From contig JACCEN010000005.1 in NCBI GenBank assembly GCA_013416435.1, positions 1 to 64,000 on the forward strand: a stretch of 64,000 nt of DNA, read 5' to 3'. Shown piece after piece: positions 8,167 through 20,001 of this stretch. The notes beneath the pieces are model-generated. The model saw nothing but the letters and a program-made list of their open reading frames with translations. It did no database searches and was not told the DNA's origin. A program made the translations under genes and the position numbers. Within the stretch, counting starts at the first letter, position 1, and every line of letters begins with the position of its first letter. This DNA is from Alcaligenaceae bacterium (GTDB taxonomy: Bacteria > Pseudomonadota > Gammaproteobacteria > Burkholderiales > Burkholderiaceae_B).

Positions 8167-9899
8167 AACGCGTTCGTTTCTTCGATAGTCCGGTCCTCAA
8201 TGTGCAAATGCCGTTGTGGCGTTCGCGCCTGGTGCTGGTCCTGTTGATCCTGGGGTTTGTCGCGCTTGCGGGCAAGGCCCTGCATCTTCAGGGATTGTCT
8301 ACGGAGTTCCTGCAGCAGCAAGGGGAAAGGCGGTACGAGCGCACACTGGTCCTGCCCGCGACGCGCGGCAAGATATTCGACCGCAGTGGTTCGGTCGTCA
8401 TGGCGTCCAGCGTGCCTGTGCGAGCCATCTGGGCCATACCCGAGGACACGCGGAACGCAACGGACGCGCAATTGGGCAAGCTTGGCAAGCTGTTGGGCAT
8501 GTCCGTCAAGGATATCAGAAGCCGTCTGGTGGACGAGGAGAAATCCTTTGTGTACATCAAGCGCCAGGTCTCCATCGATATTGCCGATCAGATCCGCGAC
8601 ATGAAGGTGCCTGGTTTCCATCAGCAATCGGAAATGCGGCGCTTTTATCCGGAAGGCGAGATCGCCGCCCATGTCATCGGCTTCACCAATATCGAGGACA
8701 AGGGCATCGAAGGCGTGGAGCTCGCGTTCAACGAGGAGCTTTCCGGCAAGCCCGGCTCGCGCCGCGTCATCAAGGACAGGCTGGGACGCGTGGTGGAAGA
8801 CGTGCAGGCCATCGTTCCTCCCGTGAACGGACAGGATTTGAAGCTTTCGATCGACAGCGGGCTGCAGTTCGACACCTATACGGCGTTGAAGAAGGGCTTG
8901 ACTGAACACAAAGCCAAGGCCGGCGCGGGAATAGTGATAGACGTGCAGACGGGCGAGGTGCTGGCGCTCGTGAACCTGCCCACTTATGACCCCAATGACC
9001 GCGACGACCGCAAGGGCCAGGCGCTGCGCAACCGGGCGATTACCGACACTTTCGAGCCGGGCTCCATCATGAAGCCCTTCACGGTGGCGCTGGCGCTCGA
9101 TATCCAGCGTATCACCACGTCGACGCTGTTCGATACAGGCAATGGCCAGTACCGGTACCAGGGCTCGACCATATCCGACGTCAGCCGCAACGGCACGCTG
9201 AACGCCGCGGGTATACTGCGTCGGTCGAGTAATATCGGCATGACCATGATTTCCGAGAAACTGACGTCTCAGGAAATGTGGAACAAATTCACGGAACTGG
9301 GTTTCGGTCGCGCCCCACAGGCCAATTTTCCCGGCGTGGCGTCCGGACGGCTGCGCCCCTGGGAGCGCTGGCGTCCGATCGAGCGGGCGACCATGGCCTA
9401 TGGCTATGGTTTGTCGGTATCGCTGCTGCAGATCGCCCATGCCTTCACCACTTTCGCCAGGGACGGGGACATGGTCTCCCTGACTTTGCTGAAACGGGAA
9501 GGCAAGCCGACGAGCGTGCAGGTGTATTCGCCCAAGGTGTCGCACCAGATCCGCGAGATGCTCGAAGCGGCTGCAGGTCCTGACGGCGCCAAGCTCGCGC
9601 AGGTGCAGGGCTACCGGGTGGCCGGCAAGAGCGGCACGGCACGCAAGATCGTCAACGGAAAGTACAGCACGTCGCTGTATCGCAGCTCCTTCGTGGGTTT
9701 TGCGCCGGTTTCCAATCCGCGTATCGTCGTTGCGATCAGCATCGACGAGCCGCATTCCAATGGTTATTACGGCGGCCGGGTGGCCGCCCCCGTATTTGCT
9801 GATGTGGTCGCCAGCAGCTTGCGTCGTATGGGTGTACAGCCAGATGCCCCTATTGAATCGCTGGTTGCATTGGGCGCCGAGAGAGAGGTGGCGCAATGA
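8163..9899 (+). CDS. ftsI: Peptidoglycan transpeptidase FtsI (PBP3)
   Basis: The septal class B penicillin-binding protein that cross-links peptidoglycan with FtsW. 578 residues: one N-terminal membrane helix (about 20-40), the pedestal domain with RGKIFDRSG, then the transpeptidase domain with the catalytic SxxK serine at 301 (EPGSIMKPF), SSN at 355-357 and KSGT at 489-492. The family KTG box is KSG here, as in many FtsI proteins. ATGA overlaps occur at both ends with ftsL and murEF. Confidence 0.97.
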   Translation: MKRVRFFDSPVLNVQMPLWRSRLVLVLLILGFVALAGKALHLQGLSTEFLQQQGERRYERTLVLPATRGKIFDRSGSVVMASSVPVRAIWAIPEDTRNATDAQLGKLGKLLGMSVKDIRSRLVDEEKSFVYIKRQVSIDIADQIRDMKVPGFHQQSEMRRFYPEGEIAAHVIGFTNIEDKGIEGVELAFNEELSGKPGSRRVIKDRLGRVVEDVQAIVPPVNGQDLKLSIDSGLQFDTYTALKKGLTEHKAKAGAGIVIDVQTGEVLALVNLPTYDPNDRDDRKGQALRNRAITDTFEPGSIMKPFTVALALDIQRITTSTLFDTGNGQYRYQGSTISDVSRNGTLNAAGILRRSSNIGMTMISEKLTSQEMWNKFTELGFGRAPQANFPGVASGRLRPWERWRPIERATMAYGYGLSVSLLQIAHAFTTFARDGDMVSLTLLKREGKPTSVQVYSPKVSHQIREMLEAAAGPDGAKLAQVQGYRVAGKSGTARKIVNGKYSTSLYRSSFVGFAPVSNPRIVVAISIDEPHSNGYYGGRVAAPVFADVVASSLRRMGVQPDAPIESLVALGAEREVAQ

Positions 9900-12694
9900 A
9901 CGCCCGAGATATTCTTACCTGGCTGAGTCGGCACGTCGCCCCCGGGGCGAATCTGTGCCTGGACACCCGGCAGTTGACTGCCGGTGACGTGTTTTTCGCC
10001 TGCCCCGGCCTTGCCAGCGACGGGCGCGCATATATTGAACAGGCTGTGCGGCAAGGCGCCGCGGCCATCGTCGCGCATGCGCCGCAAGACTCCCCCGGCG
10101 GCGCCGTTCACGCATCGGTTCCGGTGCTGGAGGTCGAAGGCTTGCCGGAACTGCTGGGGCAGCTCGCTCACCGCTGGTATGGCGAACCGTCCAGTGCGAT
10201 GTCCGTGGTGGCCCTGACCGGAACCAACGGCAAGACCAGCTGCGTCCAGTGGCTGGCCAGCGCCTTGAATACAGACGGCGTTCCTTGCGGTACCATCGGC
10301 ACGCTGGGCGTGACCCTGGCGGACGGCACCAACCTCGGCGGCGCCTTGACCACGCCGGATGTCCTGACCATGCATCGCAGCCTGGCCGCCATGCGCAAGG
10401 CGGGCGTCCAGGTGGTGGCCATCGAAGCGTCGTCCATCGGGCTGACGCAGGGCCGGCTGGACCATGTGCAGATCCAGATCGCCGGTTTCACCAACCTTAC
10501 GCACGATCACCTCGACTACCACCATAGCATGGAGGAGTACAAGGCCGCCAAGTTCCGGCTCTTCGATTGGCCGGGGCTGCGCTGCTCGGTGATCAATCTG
10601 GATGATGCCGCCGGCGAAGAGCTGGCGGGACTTCTGCCTGCTTCCTCGGTGGCGGGCTATTCCGTACGGAACCATCCCCAGGCCGCGTTGCGTGCCCAGG
10701 ATATCCAGGCTGGGCCGTATGGGCTGGTTTTCAATCTCGTGACACCCGAGGGCACTGCGCAGATGCTGACGCGCCTGGTGGGCGAGCACAACGTATCCAA
10801 TCTGCTTCAAGTCGCCGGCGTCCTGCGCGACATGGGCTGGGACTTGCAGCGCATCGCCAGGGTCCTGGGCGGCTTGACCTCGGTCGAAGGACGCCTGCAG
10901 GTCGTTGAAGCGCCGGAGTCCATCAAGACCGGTGCCGGTTGCCCCATGGTGGTGGTCGACTACGCCCACACCCCGGACGCACTGGAGCGCGCGCTGCGGG
11001 CCTTGCGCGACATCGCCTCCGCGCGCGGCGGCAAGCTGGTCTGCGTATTCGGCTGCGGCGGCAGCCGGGACAGCAGCAAGCGTCCGGTCATGGGCCGCAT
11101 TGCGGCGGAACACGCTGACGCCGTGATCCTCACCAGCGATAATCCGCGCAGTGAAGACCCTGCCGGGATTGCCGCGCAGATCATCGCGGGCATGCCGCAA
11201 GCGCCCCAGGTGGACCTGGATCGCGCCAGTGCGATCCTTTCCGTCATATGGGGCGCGTCTTCCGACGATGTCGTGCTGATTGCGGGCAAGGGCCACGAGA
11301 CCTACCAGGAAACACAGGGTGTCCGGGTGCCGTTCGACGATCGGGAATGGGCGCGGTTCGCCTTGTCCTGGAAGCAGGGGCTGGTCATTTCCACCGACAC
11401 GCGCAGCCTGGCGCCGGGACAGCTGTTCGTGGCGATCAGGGGCGACACTTTCGACGGGCACGATTATCTCGATGCGGCCCGCGCCGCGGGCGCATGTGCG
11501 GCGGTGGTGGAACACAAGCAGCCTGAAATCGGCATGCAGCAGTTCGAACTGGGCGACACCCGGCAGGCGCTGATACGCATCAGCACGGTCTGGCGCCGCC
11601 AGTTCGGCATCCCGGTCATCGGGGTGGCGGGCAGCAACGGCAAGACGACCACCAAAGAGATGATTGCCTCCATCCTGCGGCACTGGCTCGGTGAGGAGTG
11701 CAGCCTGGCGACGCGGGGCAATCTGAACAACGACATCGGCGTGCCGCTCACCGTGCTGCGTCTGACAGCCCGGCACGAAGCGGCGGTTATCGAACTCGGA
11801 ATGAATCATCCGGGCGAAATCGCGGTCGTGGCAGCGGTCGCTCAGCCGACCGTCGCGCTGGTGAACAACGCCCAACGCGAGCACCAGGAATTCCTGCATA
11901 CCGTCGGGGCCGTTGCCCGCGAGAACGGCTCGGTGTTCGATGCGCTGCCCAAGGATGGCACGGCGGTGTTTCCGGGAGACGATACCTACACGGCGTTCTG
12001 GACGAAGCAGGCGGCCGGGCGGAAGACCCTGCGTTTTGGCTTCGAACGCGAATTCGACGTGTATGCGGACCAGATTCATGTCGAGTCCGACCGGACCTCG
12101 TTCCAGGTTCATACGCCCGCCGGAGCCGCGGGCATCACATTGGCGGCTCCCGGGGTGCACAATCTTCGCAATGCGCTTGCCGCAGCCGCGTGCACGCTTG
12201 CCGCCGGCGCGCCGCTGCAAGCGGTGGCGCAGGGCCTGGAAGCCTTCCATCCGGTCAGGGGACGCATGCAACCCCGGCCGATGGCCGGCGGTTTCCAGCT
12301 CATCGACGACACCTATAACGCGAATCCCGATTCGGTCCGCGCCGCCATCGATGTGCTGGCGCAGCTCAAAGGAAAAAAAGTGCTGGTGCTCGGCGACATG
12401 GGCGAGCTGGGTGCCGACAGCCATGCGCTTCATGCCGAAGTGGGCGGCTATGCCAAAGACCGGGGTATCGATGCCTTGCTGGTCCATGGCGTTGCCTGCG
12501 TTCACGCTGCCCGCGCATTCGGGGCACAGGCCTTTGTCTTCGAGTCGCTGGACGCGCTGCTGCACGGTATCGAACCGTGGATGCCGGCCCATGTGCTCGT
12601 GAAAGGTTCGCGCAGTGCGCGCATGGAACGGGTGGTGGCCGCCCTGGCGGAACAGGCGCCCAGGAGCGCGGAAGGGGGGGACCATGCTGCTTGA
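9896..12694 (+). CDS. murEF: Fused MurE-MurF: UDP-MurNAc-tripeptide ligase / tripeptide-D-Ala-D-Ala ligase
   Basis: One 932-residue chain carries two consecutive Mur ligases. Residues 1 to about 490 are MurE: STDTR-like CLDTRQL, P-loop GTNGKTSC, and the DNPR motif at 415-420, which marks meso-diaminopimelate as the added residue. Residues from about 495 are Mur[16 protein letters not shown]-loop [10 protein letters not shown] at 579, [11 protein letters not shown] near the C-terminus. No stop or frameshift separates them, and the linker is only a few residues. MurF has lost roughly the first 25 residues found in E. coli MurF. The same fusion is known in Bordetella. ATGA overlap with ftsI; 11-nt overlap with mraY. 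Confidence 0.97.
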   Translation: MNARDILTWLSRHVAPGANLCLDTRQLTAGDVFFACPGLASDGRAYIEQAVRQGAAAIVAHAPQDSPGGAVHASVPVLEVEGLPELLGQLAHRWYGEPSSAMSVVALTGTNGKTSCVQWLASALNTDGVPCGTIGTLGVTLADGTNLGGALTTPDVLTMHRSLAAMRKAGVQVVAIEASSIGLTQGRLDHVQIQIAGFTNLTHDHLDYHHSMEEYKAAKFRLFDWPGLRCSVINLDDAAGEELAGLLPASSVAGYSVRNHPQAALRAQDIQAGPYGLVFNLVTPEGTAQMLTRLVGEHNVSNLLQVAGVLRDMGWDLQRIARVLGGLTSVEGRLQVVEAPESIKTGAGCPMVVVDYAHTPDALERALRALRDIASARGGKLVCVFGCGGSRDSSKRPVMGRIAAEHADAVILTSDNPRSEDPAGIAAQIIAGMPQAPQVDLDRASAILSVIWGASSDDVVLIAGKGHETYQETQGVRVPFDDREWARFALSWKQGLVISTDTRSLAPGQLFVAIRGDTFDGHDYLDAARAAGACAAVVEHKQPEIGMQQFELGDTRQALIRISTVWRRQFGIPVIGVAGSNGKTTTKEMIASILRHWLGEECSLATRGNLNNDIGVPLTVLRLTARHEAAVIELGMNHPGEIAVVAAVAQPTVALVNNAQREHQEFLHTVGAVARENGSVFDALPKDGTAVFPGDDTYTAFWTKQAAGRKTLRFGFEREFDVYADQIHVESDRTSFQVHTPAGAAGITLAAPGVHNLRNALAAAACTLAAGAPLQAVAQGLEAFHPVRGRMQPRPMAGGFQLIDDTYNANPDSVRAAIDVLAQLKGKKVLVLGDMGELGADSHALHAEVGGYAKDRGIDALLVHGVACVHAARAFGAQAFVFESLDALLHGIEPWMPAHVLVKGSRSARMERVVAALAEQAPRSAEGGDHAA

Positions 12695-13856
12695 GCTTGC
12701 GCGTTGGCTGTCAGATTCCCATATCCGCGCATTCGGCGTCTTCGAGTACATCACCTTCCGTGCCGTGCTGGCTTGCGGCACGGCGCTGCTCATCGGCCTG
12801 TTCGCGGGCCCAGCCGTCATTCGCAAGCTGACCGAACTGAAGATCGGCCAGGCGGTGCGCAGCTATGGCCCGCAGTCGCATCTTCAGAAGAACGGCACGC
12901 CGACCATGGGCGGCGCGCTGATTCTCATCGCGATCGGCGTCAGCACCCTGATGTGGGCGGACTGGACAAATCGTTTTGTCTGGGTGGTACTGCTCGTCAC
13001 CTTCGGATTCGGCTGGATAGGCTGGGCCGACGATTACAAGAAAGTCGTGCACCGGGATCCGGAGGGCATGTCGTCGCGCCGCAAGTTCTTCTGGCAGGCC
13101 TTGATCGGCATCGTGGCATCGCTCTATCTGACCTTCGCGGTGTCGGCGCCCGCCAATGCCGATCTATGGCCCTTGTTCCGCGACTGGGTGCTGAGCGGCT
13201 TCACCATGCCCTTGCCCACCAGGGCCGATCTCATCGTGCCTTTTTTCAAGAGCGTCAGCTATCCGCTGGGCGTATTCGGCTTCGTCGCGCTGACATGGCT
13301 GGTCATCGTCGGATCGAGCAATGCGGTGAACCTGACGGACGGCCTGGACGGCCTGGCCATCATGCCGACCGTCATGGTGGGAAGTGCGCTGGGTATCTTC
13401 GCCTATGTGGTCGGGCGCGTCGACTATTCCAAATACCTGCTCTTTCCCTACATACCGGGCGCCGCCGAACTGATGGTCCTGTGCGCCGCCATTGCGGGAG
13501 CGGGGCTGGCGTTCTTGTGGTTCAACGCGTATCCGGCACAGGTTTTCATGGGCGACGTCGGCGCGCTTGCGCTGGGTGGCGCGCTCGGCACGATTGCCGT
13601 CATCGTGCGCCAGGAAATCGTCCTTTTCATCATGGGTGGGGTTTTCGTGGTGGAGACCCTGTCGGTGATGGTGCAGGTGGCCTGGTTCAAGTACACCAAA
13701 AAGCGCTACGGTGAAGGGCGGCGCATTTTCCGGATGGCTCCCCTGCATCACCACTTCGAAGTGACGGGCTGGAAGGAGACGCAGGTCGTGGTGCGTTTCT
13801 GGATCATCAGCATGATGCTGGTATTGATTGGCTTGGCGAGCTTGAAATTACGATGA
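12684..13856 (+). CDS. mraY: Phospho-N-acetylmuramoyl-pentapeptide transferase MraY
   Basis: An inner membrane enzyme that loads the MurNAc-pentapeptide onto undecaprenyl phosphate, making lipid I. 390 residues with about ten membrane helices. Family motifs: [14 protein letters not shown] near residue 70, GWADDYKKV with the catalytic aspartates near 115, [14 protein letters not shown] near 213, and the C-terminal [11 protein letters not shown] near 350. The ATG at 12684 follows GGAAGGGGGG and lies within the last codons of murEF, indicating translational coupling. Confidence 0.97.
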   Translation: MLLELARWLSDSHIRAFGVFEYITFRAVLACGTALLIGLFAGPAVIRKLTELKIGQAVRSYGPQSHLQKNGTPTMGGALILIAIGVSTLMWADWTNRFVWVVLLVTFGFGWIGWADDYKKVVHRDPEGMSSRRKFFWQALIGIVASLYLTFAVSAPANADLWPLFRDWVLSGFTMPLPTRADLIVPFFKSVSYPLGVFGFVALTWLVIVGSSNAVNLTDGLDGLAIMPTVMVGSALGIFAYVVGRVDYSKYLLFPYIPGAAELMVLCAAIAGAGLAFLWFNAYPAQVFMGDVGALALGGALGTIAVIVRQEIVLFIMGGVFVVETLSVMVQVAWFKYTKKRYGEGRRIFRMAPLHHHFEVTGWKETQVVVRFWIISMMLVLIGLASLKLR

Positions 13857-15382
13857 CGACGATGACTTTCCCCTCGGTGCGCACGGATGGCCTGACCCTG
13901 ATACTGGGTCTGGGCGAGACGGGTGTTGCGGCGGCGCGCTGGTGCGTGCAGCATGGGGCAGGGCTGCGCGTACTGGACACCCGCGAGGCGCCGGGCGGCT
14001 TGGGCGCGATGCAAGCGGAGCTGGACGCAGCGCGCGTCGACTACCGCCTGGGACGGGACGGCTTCGAAGCAAGCGCGCTGCAGGATGTGCACACCATCGT
14101 ACTCAGTCCCGGACTGGCACCCGGCCAGGAGCCGCTGCGTTCCTTCCTGGAAATGGCCCGCGCCCGACAAATAGAAGTCGTCGGCGAAATCGAACTGTTT
14201 GCCCGGGCGCTGGCGGATATGGCCGGCCAAGGATACCAGCCCAGGATACTGGCGGTGACCGGCACGAACGGGAAGACCACCGTCACCGCCATGACGCGGC
14301 GTCTGCTGGAGGCGAGCGGCCTGAGCGCGCGCGTGGCGGGCAATATCAGTCCGGCCGCGCTCGACGCATTGCGTGACGCCTTGACCGCGAACGCCTTGCC
14401 TGACGTCTGGGTGCTGGAGCTTTCCAGCTTCCAGCTCGAGGCCATCTACAGCTTGAAGGTCCATGCGGGCGTTGTGCTCAACGTCACGCAAGACCATCTG
14501 GACTGGCATGGCTCCATGCAGGCTTATGCGGCGGCCAAGGCACGCTTGGTCGGCATGGCCGAAACCATGATCGTCAATCGGGATGACGAGCGCACGGTGG
14601 CCATGGTGGCAGATATCGGGGCGCGCAATGTGCGCAGTTTCGGCCGGAATGCGCCCGTGCTGGAAGGGGACATGGGTCTGGACGCGAGCGATGGCATCGT
14701 GTGGCTGGCCGCCTCAGAGGCCCAGGATTTCGACTTGCCGGCGGTGGCGCCCAAGCGCGGCAAGAAAGCGGTCGAGCCGCCTCGCGCGCCCGGCCGCACA
14801 CGGCGCCTGATGCCCGCCGACGCGTTGCGGATACGCGGGCAGCATAATGCCCTCAATGCGCTGGCGGCATTGGCGCTGGCGCGCTGCCTGGGCCTGGGCT
14901 GGGCCGGGCTGCTGAACGGTGTGCGCGAATACGCCGGCGAACCGCATCGAACCGAGTTCGTGCGCAGCATCGGCGGTGTCGATTTCGTCAACGACAGCAA
15001 GGGAACGAACGTCGGTGCGACGGTGGCCGCGCTCGAAGGAATGGACGAGCGCGTGGTGCTGATTGCCGGCGGGCAAGGCAAAGGACAGGACTTTTCCCCC
15101 TTGGCCCATGCGGTGAGGGGGCACGCAGGCGCCGTCGTGCTGTTTGGTCAGGATGCAGGTCTCATCGAGGCAGCGCTGGCCGACGCCGGTATTCCGCTCG
15201 CGCGCGTGGATAGCCTGCGCGCAGCGGTGGAGCGCGGCTTCGAGTTGGCCGAAGAAGGCGATACCGTGCTGCTTTCGCCGGCTTGCGCGAGCCTCGACAT
15301 GTTTCCCAACTATAAAGTCCGCGGTGAACGTTTCGTGGACGAGGTCAACGAACTGGCACTGAGTCGGGGAGAGGTCGCATGA
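13853..15382 (+). CDS. murD: UDP-MurNAc-L-alanine:D-glutamate ligase MurD
   Basis: Adds D-glutamate to UDP-MurNAc-Ala. It has an N-terminal UDP-binding domain ([15 protein letters not shown]), P-loop GTNGKTT at 137, [29 protein letters not shown] and the C-terminal [19 protein letters not shown]. At 509 residues it is about 70 longer than E. coli MurD. The extra length is mostly in the central domain, where a charged proline/lysine/arginine-rich insert ([20 protein letters not shown], near 300-320) precedes [11 protein letters not shown] overlap with mraY and with ftsW. Confidence 0.97.
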   Translation: MTTMTFPSVRTDGLTLILGLGETGVAAARWCVQHGAGLRVLDTREAPGGLGAMQAELDAARVDYRLGRDGFEASALQDVHTIVLSPGLAPGQEPLRSFLEMARARQIEVVGEIELFARALADMAGQGYQPRILAVTGTNGKTTVTAMTRRLLEASGLSARVAGNISPAALDALRDALTANALPDVWVLELSSFQLEAIYSLKVHAGVVLNVTQDHLDWHGSMQAYAAAKARLVGMAETMIVNRDDERTVAMVADIGARNVRSFGRNAPVLEGDMGLDASDGIVWLAASEAQDFDLPAVAPKRGKKAVEPPRAPGRTRRLMPADALRIRGQHNALNALAALALARCLGLGWAGLLNGVREYAGEPHRTEFVRSIGGVDFVNDSKGTNVGATVAALEGMDERVVLIAGGQGKGQDFSPLAHAVRGHAGAVVLFGQDAGLIEAALADAGIPLARVDSLRAAVERGFELAEEGDTVLLSPACASLDMFPNYKVRGERFVDEVNELALSRGEVA

Positions 15383-16572
15383 GTCTGTTTGCCGATCTTT
15401 CATCAGGCGTCAATGCAGTCAGGCCCGGACGCACCACCATGCCCAGCGTGGACGTGTCGGTGGTGATCGCCGCCAGCACGCTTGTCCTGTTCGGTTTGCT
15501 GATGGTGTATTCGGCTTCCATCGCGCTGGCCGACGGGCCGCGCTACGAGAGCTACGGCCGGTACTATTTTGTGATCCGCCATGGCCTGTTCATCGCGGTG
15601 GGCGTGCTGGCGGCCTTGTTTGCGTTCAATGTGCCCATGAAAGTCTGGGCCAAGCTGGCCGTCCCCTTGTTCCTGTTTTGCCTCGTGCTCCTGGTGATCG
15701 TGCTGGTGCCCGGCATCGGGCGCGAAGTCAATGGCGCACGCCGTTGGCTGCCGCTTGGTCCCATCAATTTCCAGCCTTCCGAACTGATGAAGGTGGCAGT
15801 GCTGCTGTACGCCGCGGATTACACCGTGCGCAAGCAGGAGCACATGCAGAACTTCCTGCGCGGCTTCCTGCCCATGGCGGTTGCACTCACCGTCGTCGGC
15901 ATGGTCCTGTTGCTGGAGCCCGATCTGGGCGCGTTCATGGTAATTGTCGCCATTGCGGTCGGCATACTCTTCATCGGGGGCATCAACGGCAAGCTGTTCT
16001 CTACGCTGCTCGCCATTCTCATCGGCAGCTTCCTGGTCCTGATCTGGCTGTCGCCGTGGCGTCGCGAGCGCTTGTTCGTTTACCTGGATCCATGGAATCC
16101 CGACAATGCCTATGGCAGCGCCTACCAGCTTTCCCATTCGCTCATCGCGCTGGGACGGGGAGAGTGGTTCGGCGTCGGGCTGGGAGCGAGCGTCGAAAAA
16201 CTGCATTACCTGCCGGAGGCCCATACCGACTTCATCGTCGCGGTGATCGGCGAAGAGCTCGGTTTCGTGGGGGTGATGTTCCTCGTCATGCTGTTCTTCT
16301 TCATCGTGTGGCGCGGTTTCGAAATCGGCCGCCAGGCGATCGCCATGGACCGCATATTCAATGGACTGGTCGCCCAGGGCGTGGCCCTGTGGTTCGGCGT
16401 GCAGTCCTTCATCAACATGGGTGTGTGCCTGGGCCTGCTGCCGACGAAGGGTCTGACCCTGCCCATGGTCAGCTACGGAGGCAGCGGCATCGTGATGAAT
16501 CTCGTGGCCATGGCCCTGCTGTTGCGTGTGGATTATGAAAACCGCAACCTCATGCGGGGGAAACGCACATGA
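15379..16572 (+). CDS. ftsW: Septal peptidoglycan glycosyltransferase FtsW
   Basis: A SEDS-family polytopic membrane protein that polymerises lipid II at the septum together with FtsI. 397 residues with about ten membrane helices. Diagnostic stretches are [25 protein letters not shown] (near 115-139), the catalytic-loop [20 protein letters not shown] near 280, and [19 protein letters not shown] near 355. The first 30 residues are a cytoplasmic tail. ATGA overlaps at both ends. Confidence 0.97.
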   Translation: MSLFADLSSGVNAVRPGRTTMPSVDVSVVIAASTLVLFGLLMVYSASIALADGPRYESYGRYYFVIRHGLFIAVGVLAALFAFNVPMKVWAKLAVPLFLFCLVLLVIVLVPGIGREVNGARRWLPLGPINFQPSELMKVAVLLYAADYTVRKQEHMQNFLRGFLPMAVALTVVGMVLLLEPDLGAFMVIVAIAVGILFIGGINGKLFSTLLAILIGSFLVLIWLSPWRRERLFVYLDPWNPDNAYGSAYQLSHSLIALGRGEWFGVGLGASVEKLHYLPEAHTDFIVAVIGEELGFVGVMFLVMLFFFIVWRGFEIGRQAIAMDRIFNGLVAQGVALWFGVQSFINMGVCLGLLPTKGLTLPMVSYGGSGIVMNLVAMALLLRVDYENRNLMRGKRT

Positions 16573-17642
16573 CGGCGCCGACATTGCTCATCATGGCGGG
16601 CGGCACCGGCGGGCACATCATGCCGGGACTGGCCGTCGCCCACGAAATGACGGCGCGCGGCTGGAAAGTCCTGTGGCTGGGGCATCCCGAACGCATGGAG
16701 GGCCGTCTGGTGCCGCCGCAGGGGTTCGATCTGCTGCCGCTGCGTTTCGCCGGCTTGCGGGGTAAAGGCCCGGCGGCATTGTTCAAGCTGCCGTTCACGC
16801 TGACGCGCGCCTGCCTGCAGGCCAACCGGCTGCTCGCCCGGCATCGGCCCGATGTCGTATTGGGCATGGGCGGCTATGTGGCTTTTCCCGGTGGGCTGAT
16901 GGCCGTGGCGCGGCGCATCCCTGTCGTGGTCCACGAGCAGAACGCCGTGGCCGGAACGGCGAATCGCTGGCTGGCACGGCTGGCAAGCAAGGTGCTGGTC
17001 GGGTTCCCCGGCGCGCTGCCCGGCGCGATCATGGTCGGCAACCCGGTGCGCCGGCCGTTCACCGGCGCACTGCCGGCAGCCGAGCGCTATGCCGGGCGGA
17101 CAGGCCCCTTGCGCATGCTGGTCGTGGGCGGGAGCCTGGGTGCGTCGATCCTGAACCGGATCGTGCCGGAAGCCCTGGCTCTTCTGCCCGAAAGCGCGCG
17201 GCCCATCGTCACGCACCAGTCGGGTGAGCAGCATCTGGCTGCGCTGCGCGCCGCCTACGAGAAAGCCGGCGTGTCCGCCGACTGCCATGCTTTCATCGAC
17301 GACATGGCGGCCGCCATGTCGCAGGCGGACGTCGTGATCTGCCGCGCGGGCGCCATGGCCGTGGCCGAGGTCGCGGCGATCGGCGTGGCGGCGCTGTTCA
17401 TTCCGTTGCCGCACGCCATCGACGATCATCAGACCGCCAATGCCCGCTATCTGAGCGATTGCGAGGGCGGCTGGCTGAAGAAGCAGTCCGACCTGGATCC
17501 GCAATGGCTCGCGGGCTGGCTGGGCGGCATCACAAGAGAACAACTGGCGCGGGTTGCAGCGCATGCGCATGAGCATGCCAGCCCGCACGCGACGGCACAC
17601 ATCGCCGACGCATGCGAACAGGTCGCCAGGAGGCCGGCATGA
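16569..17642 (+). CDS. murG: UDP-GlcNAc:lipid I N-acetylglucosaminyltransferase MurG
   Basis: A peripheral inner membrane GT28 glycosyltransferase that converts lipid I to lipid II. It has the N-terminal glycine-rich loop [12 protein letters not shown] (residues 11-22), the second motif [32 protein letters not shown], and the UDP-binding [35 protein letters not shown] block near 255-290. 357 residues, the normal length. It overlaps ftsW (ATGA) and murC (4 nt). Confidence 0.97.
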   Translation: MTAPTLLIMAGGTGGHIMPGLAVAHEMTARGWKVLWLGHPERMEGRLVPPQGFDLLPLRFAGLRGKGPAALFKLPFTLTRACLQANRLLARHRPDVVLGMGGYVAFPGGLMAVARRIPVVVHEQNAVAGTANRWLARLASKVLVGFPGALPGAIMVGNPVRRPFTGALPAAERYAGRTGPLRMLVVGGSLGASILNRIVPEALALLPESARPIVTHQSGEQHLAALRAAYEKAGVSADCHAFIDDMAAAMSQADVVICRAGAMAVAEVAAIGVAALFIPLPHAIDDHQTANARYLSDCEGGWLKKQSDLDPQWLAGWLGGITREQLARVAAHAHEHASPHATAHIADACEQVARRPA

Positions 17643-19045
17643 AGCATCGAATTCAAAGCATACATTTTGTTGGCATCGGCGGCTCCGGCATGAGCGGCAT
17701 CGCCGAAGTCCTGTTGAACCTGGGTTATTCCATCAGCGGCTCCGATATTCAGGAATCCGCGGTCACGCGCAGGCTTTCCGGCCTGGGCGCCCGCGTGACC
17801 ATCGGCCATCACGCTGACAACATCAAGGGCGTGGGCGCCCTGGTCACGTCCACGGCAGTATCGGGCGACAACCCCGAAGTCCTGGCCGCCCGGGCGGCAC
17901 GCATCCCCGTCGTGCCCCGGGCGTTGATGCTGGCGGAACTCATGCGCCTGAAGCGCGGCATCGCGGTGGCCGGCACGCACGGCAAGACGACCACCACCAG
18001 CCTGGTGGCCAGCGTTCTGGCCGGTGGCGGGCTGGATCCCACCTTCGTGATCGGCGGGCGGCTGAACTCTGCGGGCGCAAACGCGCGGCTGGGCCAGGGG
18101 GATTTCATCGTGGTCGAGGCGGACGAATCCGACGCGTCCTTCCTCAATCTGTTGCCGGTAATGGCCATCGTCACCAATATCGACGTCGACCACATGGACA
18201 CGTACGGGCATGACGTCGCGCGCCTGAAGAGCGCCTTCATCGAATTCACCCAGCGGCTGCCGTTCTACGGCACTGCCGTACTGTGCAGCGACGATGCGAA
18301 TGTACGGGAAATCATTCCTTTCGTTTCCCGGCCGGTCACTACCTACGGCATCGACAGCGATGCGCAGGTCCGGGCACATAATCTGCGTGCGGAAGGCACG
18401 CGTATGCGTTTCGACGTCGAGCGCCAGGGTGCCGCAGGCGCACTGCCTCCCATGTCGGTTACCCTGAATCTGCCGGGCCGGCACAACGTTCTGAATGCGC
18501 TTGCAACCATCGCCGTCGCGACGGAACTGGGGGTAAGCGATGAATCGATCGCGGCGTCGCTGCTGGCATTCAATGGCGTGGGGCGCCGCTTTACACACGT
18601 AGGCGAATTCAGCGTGACGCAGGCCAGGGGCGGCGGCACATTCACCGTGATCGACGATTATGGCCACCACCCCGTTGAAATGGCCGCCACGCTGGCAGCG
18701 GCCCGCGGCGCCTGGCCGGACCGCCGCATCGTCCTGGCTTTTCAGCCGCATCGCTACACGCGCACCCGGGATTGCTTCGAGGATTTCGTCCGTGTGCTGG
18801 GCCAGGCCGACGCCGTCCTGCTGACGGAGGTCTACGCCGCCGGCGAGGCGCCGCTGATCGCCGCCGACGGGCGCGCGCTGGCGCGGGCGTTGCGCGTTGC
18901 CGGAAAGGTCGAACCGGTCTTTGTGGAAGGCGTGGCCGATCTGCCGGCGGCGATCCGCGATTTCGCATGCGACCAGGACGTGGTGATCGTAATGGGGGCG
19001 GGCTCGATCAGCCGGGTTCCCGCGCAATTGGGAGAAGGATCATGA
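17639..19045 (+). CDS. murC: UDP-N-acetylmuramate:L-alanine ligase MurC
   Basis: The first of the peptide-adding ligases: it joins L-Ala to UDP-MurNAc in the cytosol. It has an N-terminal dinucleotide-type fold [18 protein letters not shown]-loop GTHGKTTT at 112, [23 protein letters not shown], and FQPHRYTRT in the C-terminal domain. 468 residues. I used the ATG at 17639, which overlaps the murG stop, rather than the ATG at 17612 inside murG, because [17 protein letters not shown] is the family start. Confidence 0.97.
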   Translation: MKHRIQSIHFVGIGGSGMSGIAEVLLNLGYSISGSDIQESAVTRRLSGLGARVTIGHHADNIKGVGALVTSTAVSGDNPEVLAARAARIPVVPRALMLAELMRLKRGIAVAGTHGKTTTTSLVASVLAGGGLDPTFVIGGRLNSAGANARLGQGDFIVVEADESDASFLNLLPVMAIVTNIDVDHMDTYGHDVARLKSAFIEFTQRLPFYGTAVLCSDDANVREIIPFVSRPVTTYGIDSDAQVRAHNLRAEGTRMRFDVERQGAAGALPPMSVTLNLPGRHNVLNALATIAVATELGVSDESIAASLLAFNGVGRRFTHVGEFSVTQARGGGTFTVIDDYGHHPVEMAATLAAARGAWPDRRIVLAFQPHRYTRTRDCFEDFVRVLGQADAVLLTEVYAAGEAPLIAADGRALARALRVAGKVEPVFVEGVADLPAAIRDFACDQDVVIVMGAGSISRVPAQLGEGS

Positions 19046-19989
19046 GCTCGAATCTTGGCCGTGTCGGCGTGTTGTATGGCGGTCATTCTGCCGAGCGCGA
19101 AGTATCGCTGATGTCGGGACAGGGTGTGCACGATGCGCTGCGCAGCAAGGGCATAGACGCGCATCTGTTCGATACCGGGCGCTATACGCTGGTGGACCTG
19201 ATCAATGCCGGCTTCGACCGCGTCTTCATCGCACTGCATGGGCGTTACGGCGAAGACGGCACGCTGCAGGGCGCGCTGGAATTGCTGCACCTGCCCTATA
19301 CAGGAAGCGGAACCCTGGCTTCCAGTCTTGCCATGAACAAGATCATGACGAAGAAGGTATGGCTGCAGCATGGCCTGCCCACGCCCGCATACATGGTCAT
19401 GGATGCGGAAACGTCGGTTGACGAATTGATCGATGCATTGGGGCTTCCCTTGATCATCAAGCCCCCGCATGAAGGATCCACGCTGGGCATCACCAAGGTG
19501 ACCACGCGCGAAGAAGTCGCCGCAGCGTATCGTTTGGCGGCCTCATACGACGAGCAGGTGCTTGCGGAACAGTTCATCAAGGGCCGCGAGCTTACCGTGC
19601 CCGTGCTGGGGTCCGGGGCTTCGGCACGCGCGCTGCCGGTCATTGAGATCGTGGCGCCCAACGGCAACTACGATTATGAACACAAGTACATATCGAACGA
19701 TACGCAATACGTCTGCCCGGCAGAGCTGCCGACCGAACTGAGCGCCGAGCTTGCCCGCCTTTCCGAGGAGGCTTACCGGGCGCTCGAATGCGAGGGCTGG
19801 GGGCGGGCCGACTTCATGCTCGATGAATCCGGCAAGCCGTGGTTGCTGGAGATGAATACCTCGCCAGGCATGACCAGCCATTCCCTGGTACCGATGGGCG
19901 CGAAGGCGGCGGGCATGAGCTACGCCGATCTGTGCGTGGAGATTCTTTCCAGCGCGTCCTGCAAAGTCCATTCACCTTCCGTAGCCTGA
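19042..19989 (+). CDS. ddl: D-alanine:D-alanine ligase
   Basis: An ATP-grasp enzyme that makes D-Ala-D-Ala, the substrate of the MurF half of MurEF. 315 residues with [17 protein letters not shown] at the N-terminus, [23 protein letters not shown], the nucleotide region [13 protein letters not shown], and the C-terminal magnesium-binding [21 protein letters not shown]. The E-G-Y/F position is consistent with a D-Ala rather than D-lactate ligase. ATGA overlap with murC; a 12-nt gap follows before ftsQ. Confidence 0.97.
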   Translation: MSSNLGRVGVLYGGHSAEREVSLMSGQGVHDALRSKGIDAHLFDTGRYTLVDLINAGFDRVFIALHGRYGEDGTLQGALELLHLPYTGSGTLASSLAMNKIMTKKVWLQHGLPTPAYMVMDAETSVDELIDALGLPLIIKPPHEGSTLGITKVTTREEVAAAYRLAASYDEQVLAEQFIKGRELTVPVLGSGASARALPVIEIVAPNGNYDYEHKYISNDTQYVCPAELPTELSAELARLSEEAYRALECEGWGRADFMLDESGKPWLLEMNTSPGMTSHSLVPMGAKAAGMSYADLCVEILSSASCKVHSPSVA

Positions 19990-20001
19990 CAAGGAAATCA
20001 C

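Noticed and set aside
8115-9896. A 593-codon minus-strand open frame
   Set aside because: Antisense to ftsI, with no recognisable domain and no ribosome binding site.
9767-12826. A 1019-codon open frame on the minus strand
   Set aside because: It lies fully antisense to murEF, whose two ligases are unmistakable. Low-complexity composition rich in His, Arg and Gly is typical of shadow frames in GC-rich DNA.
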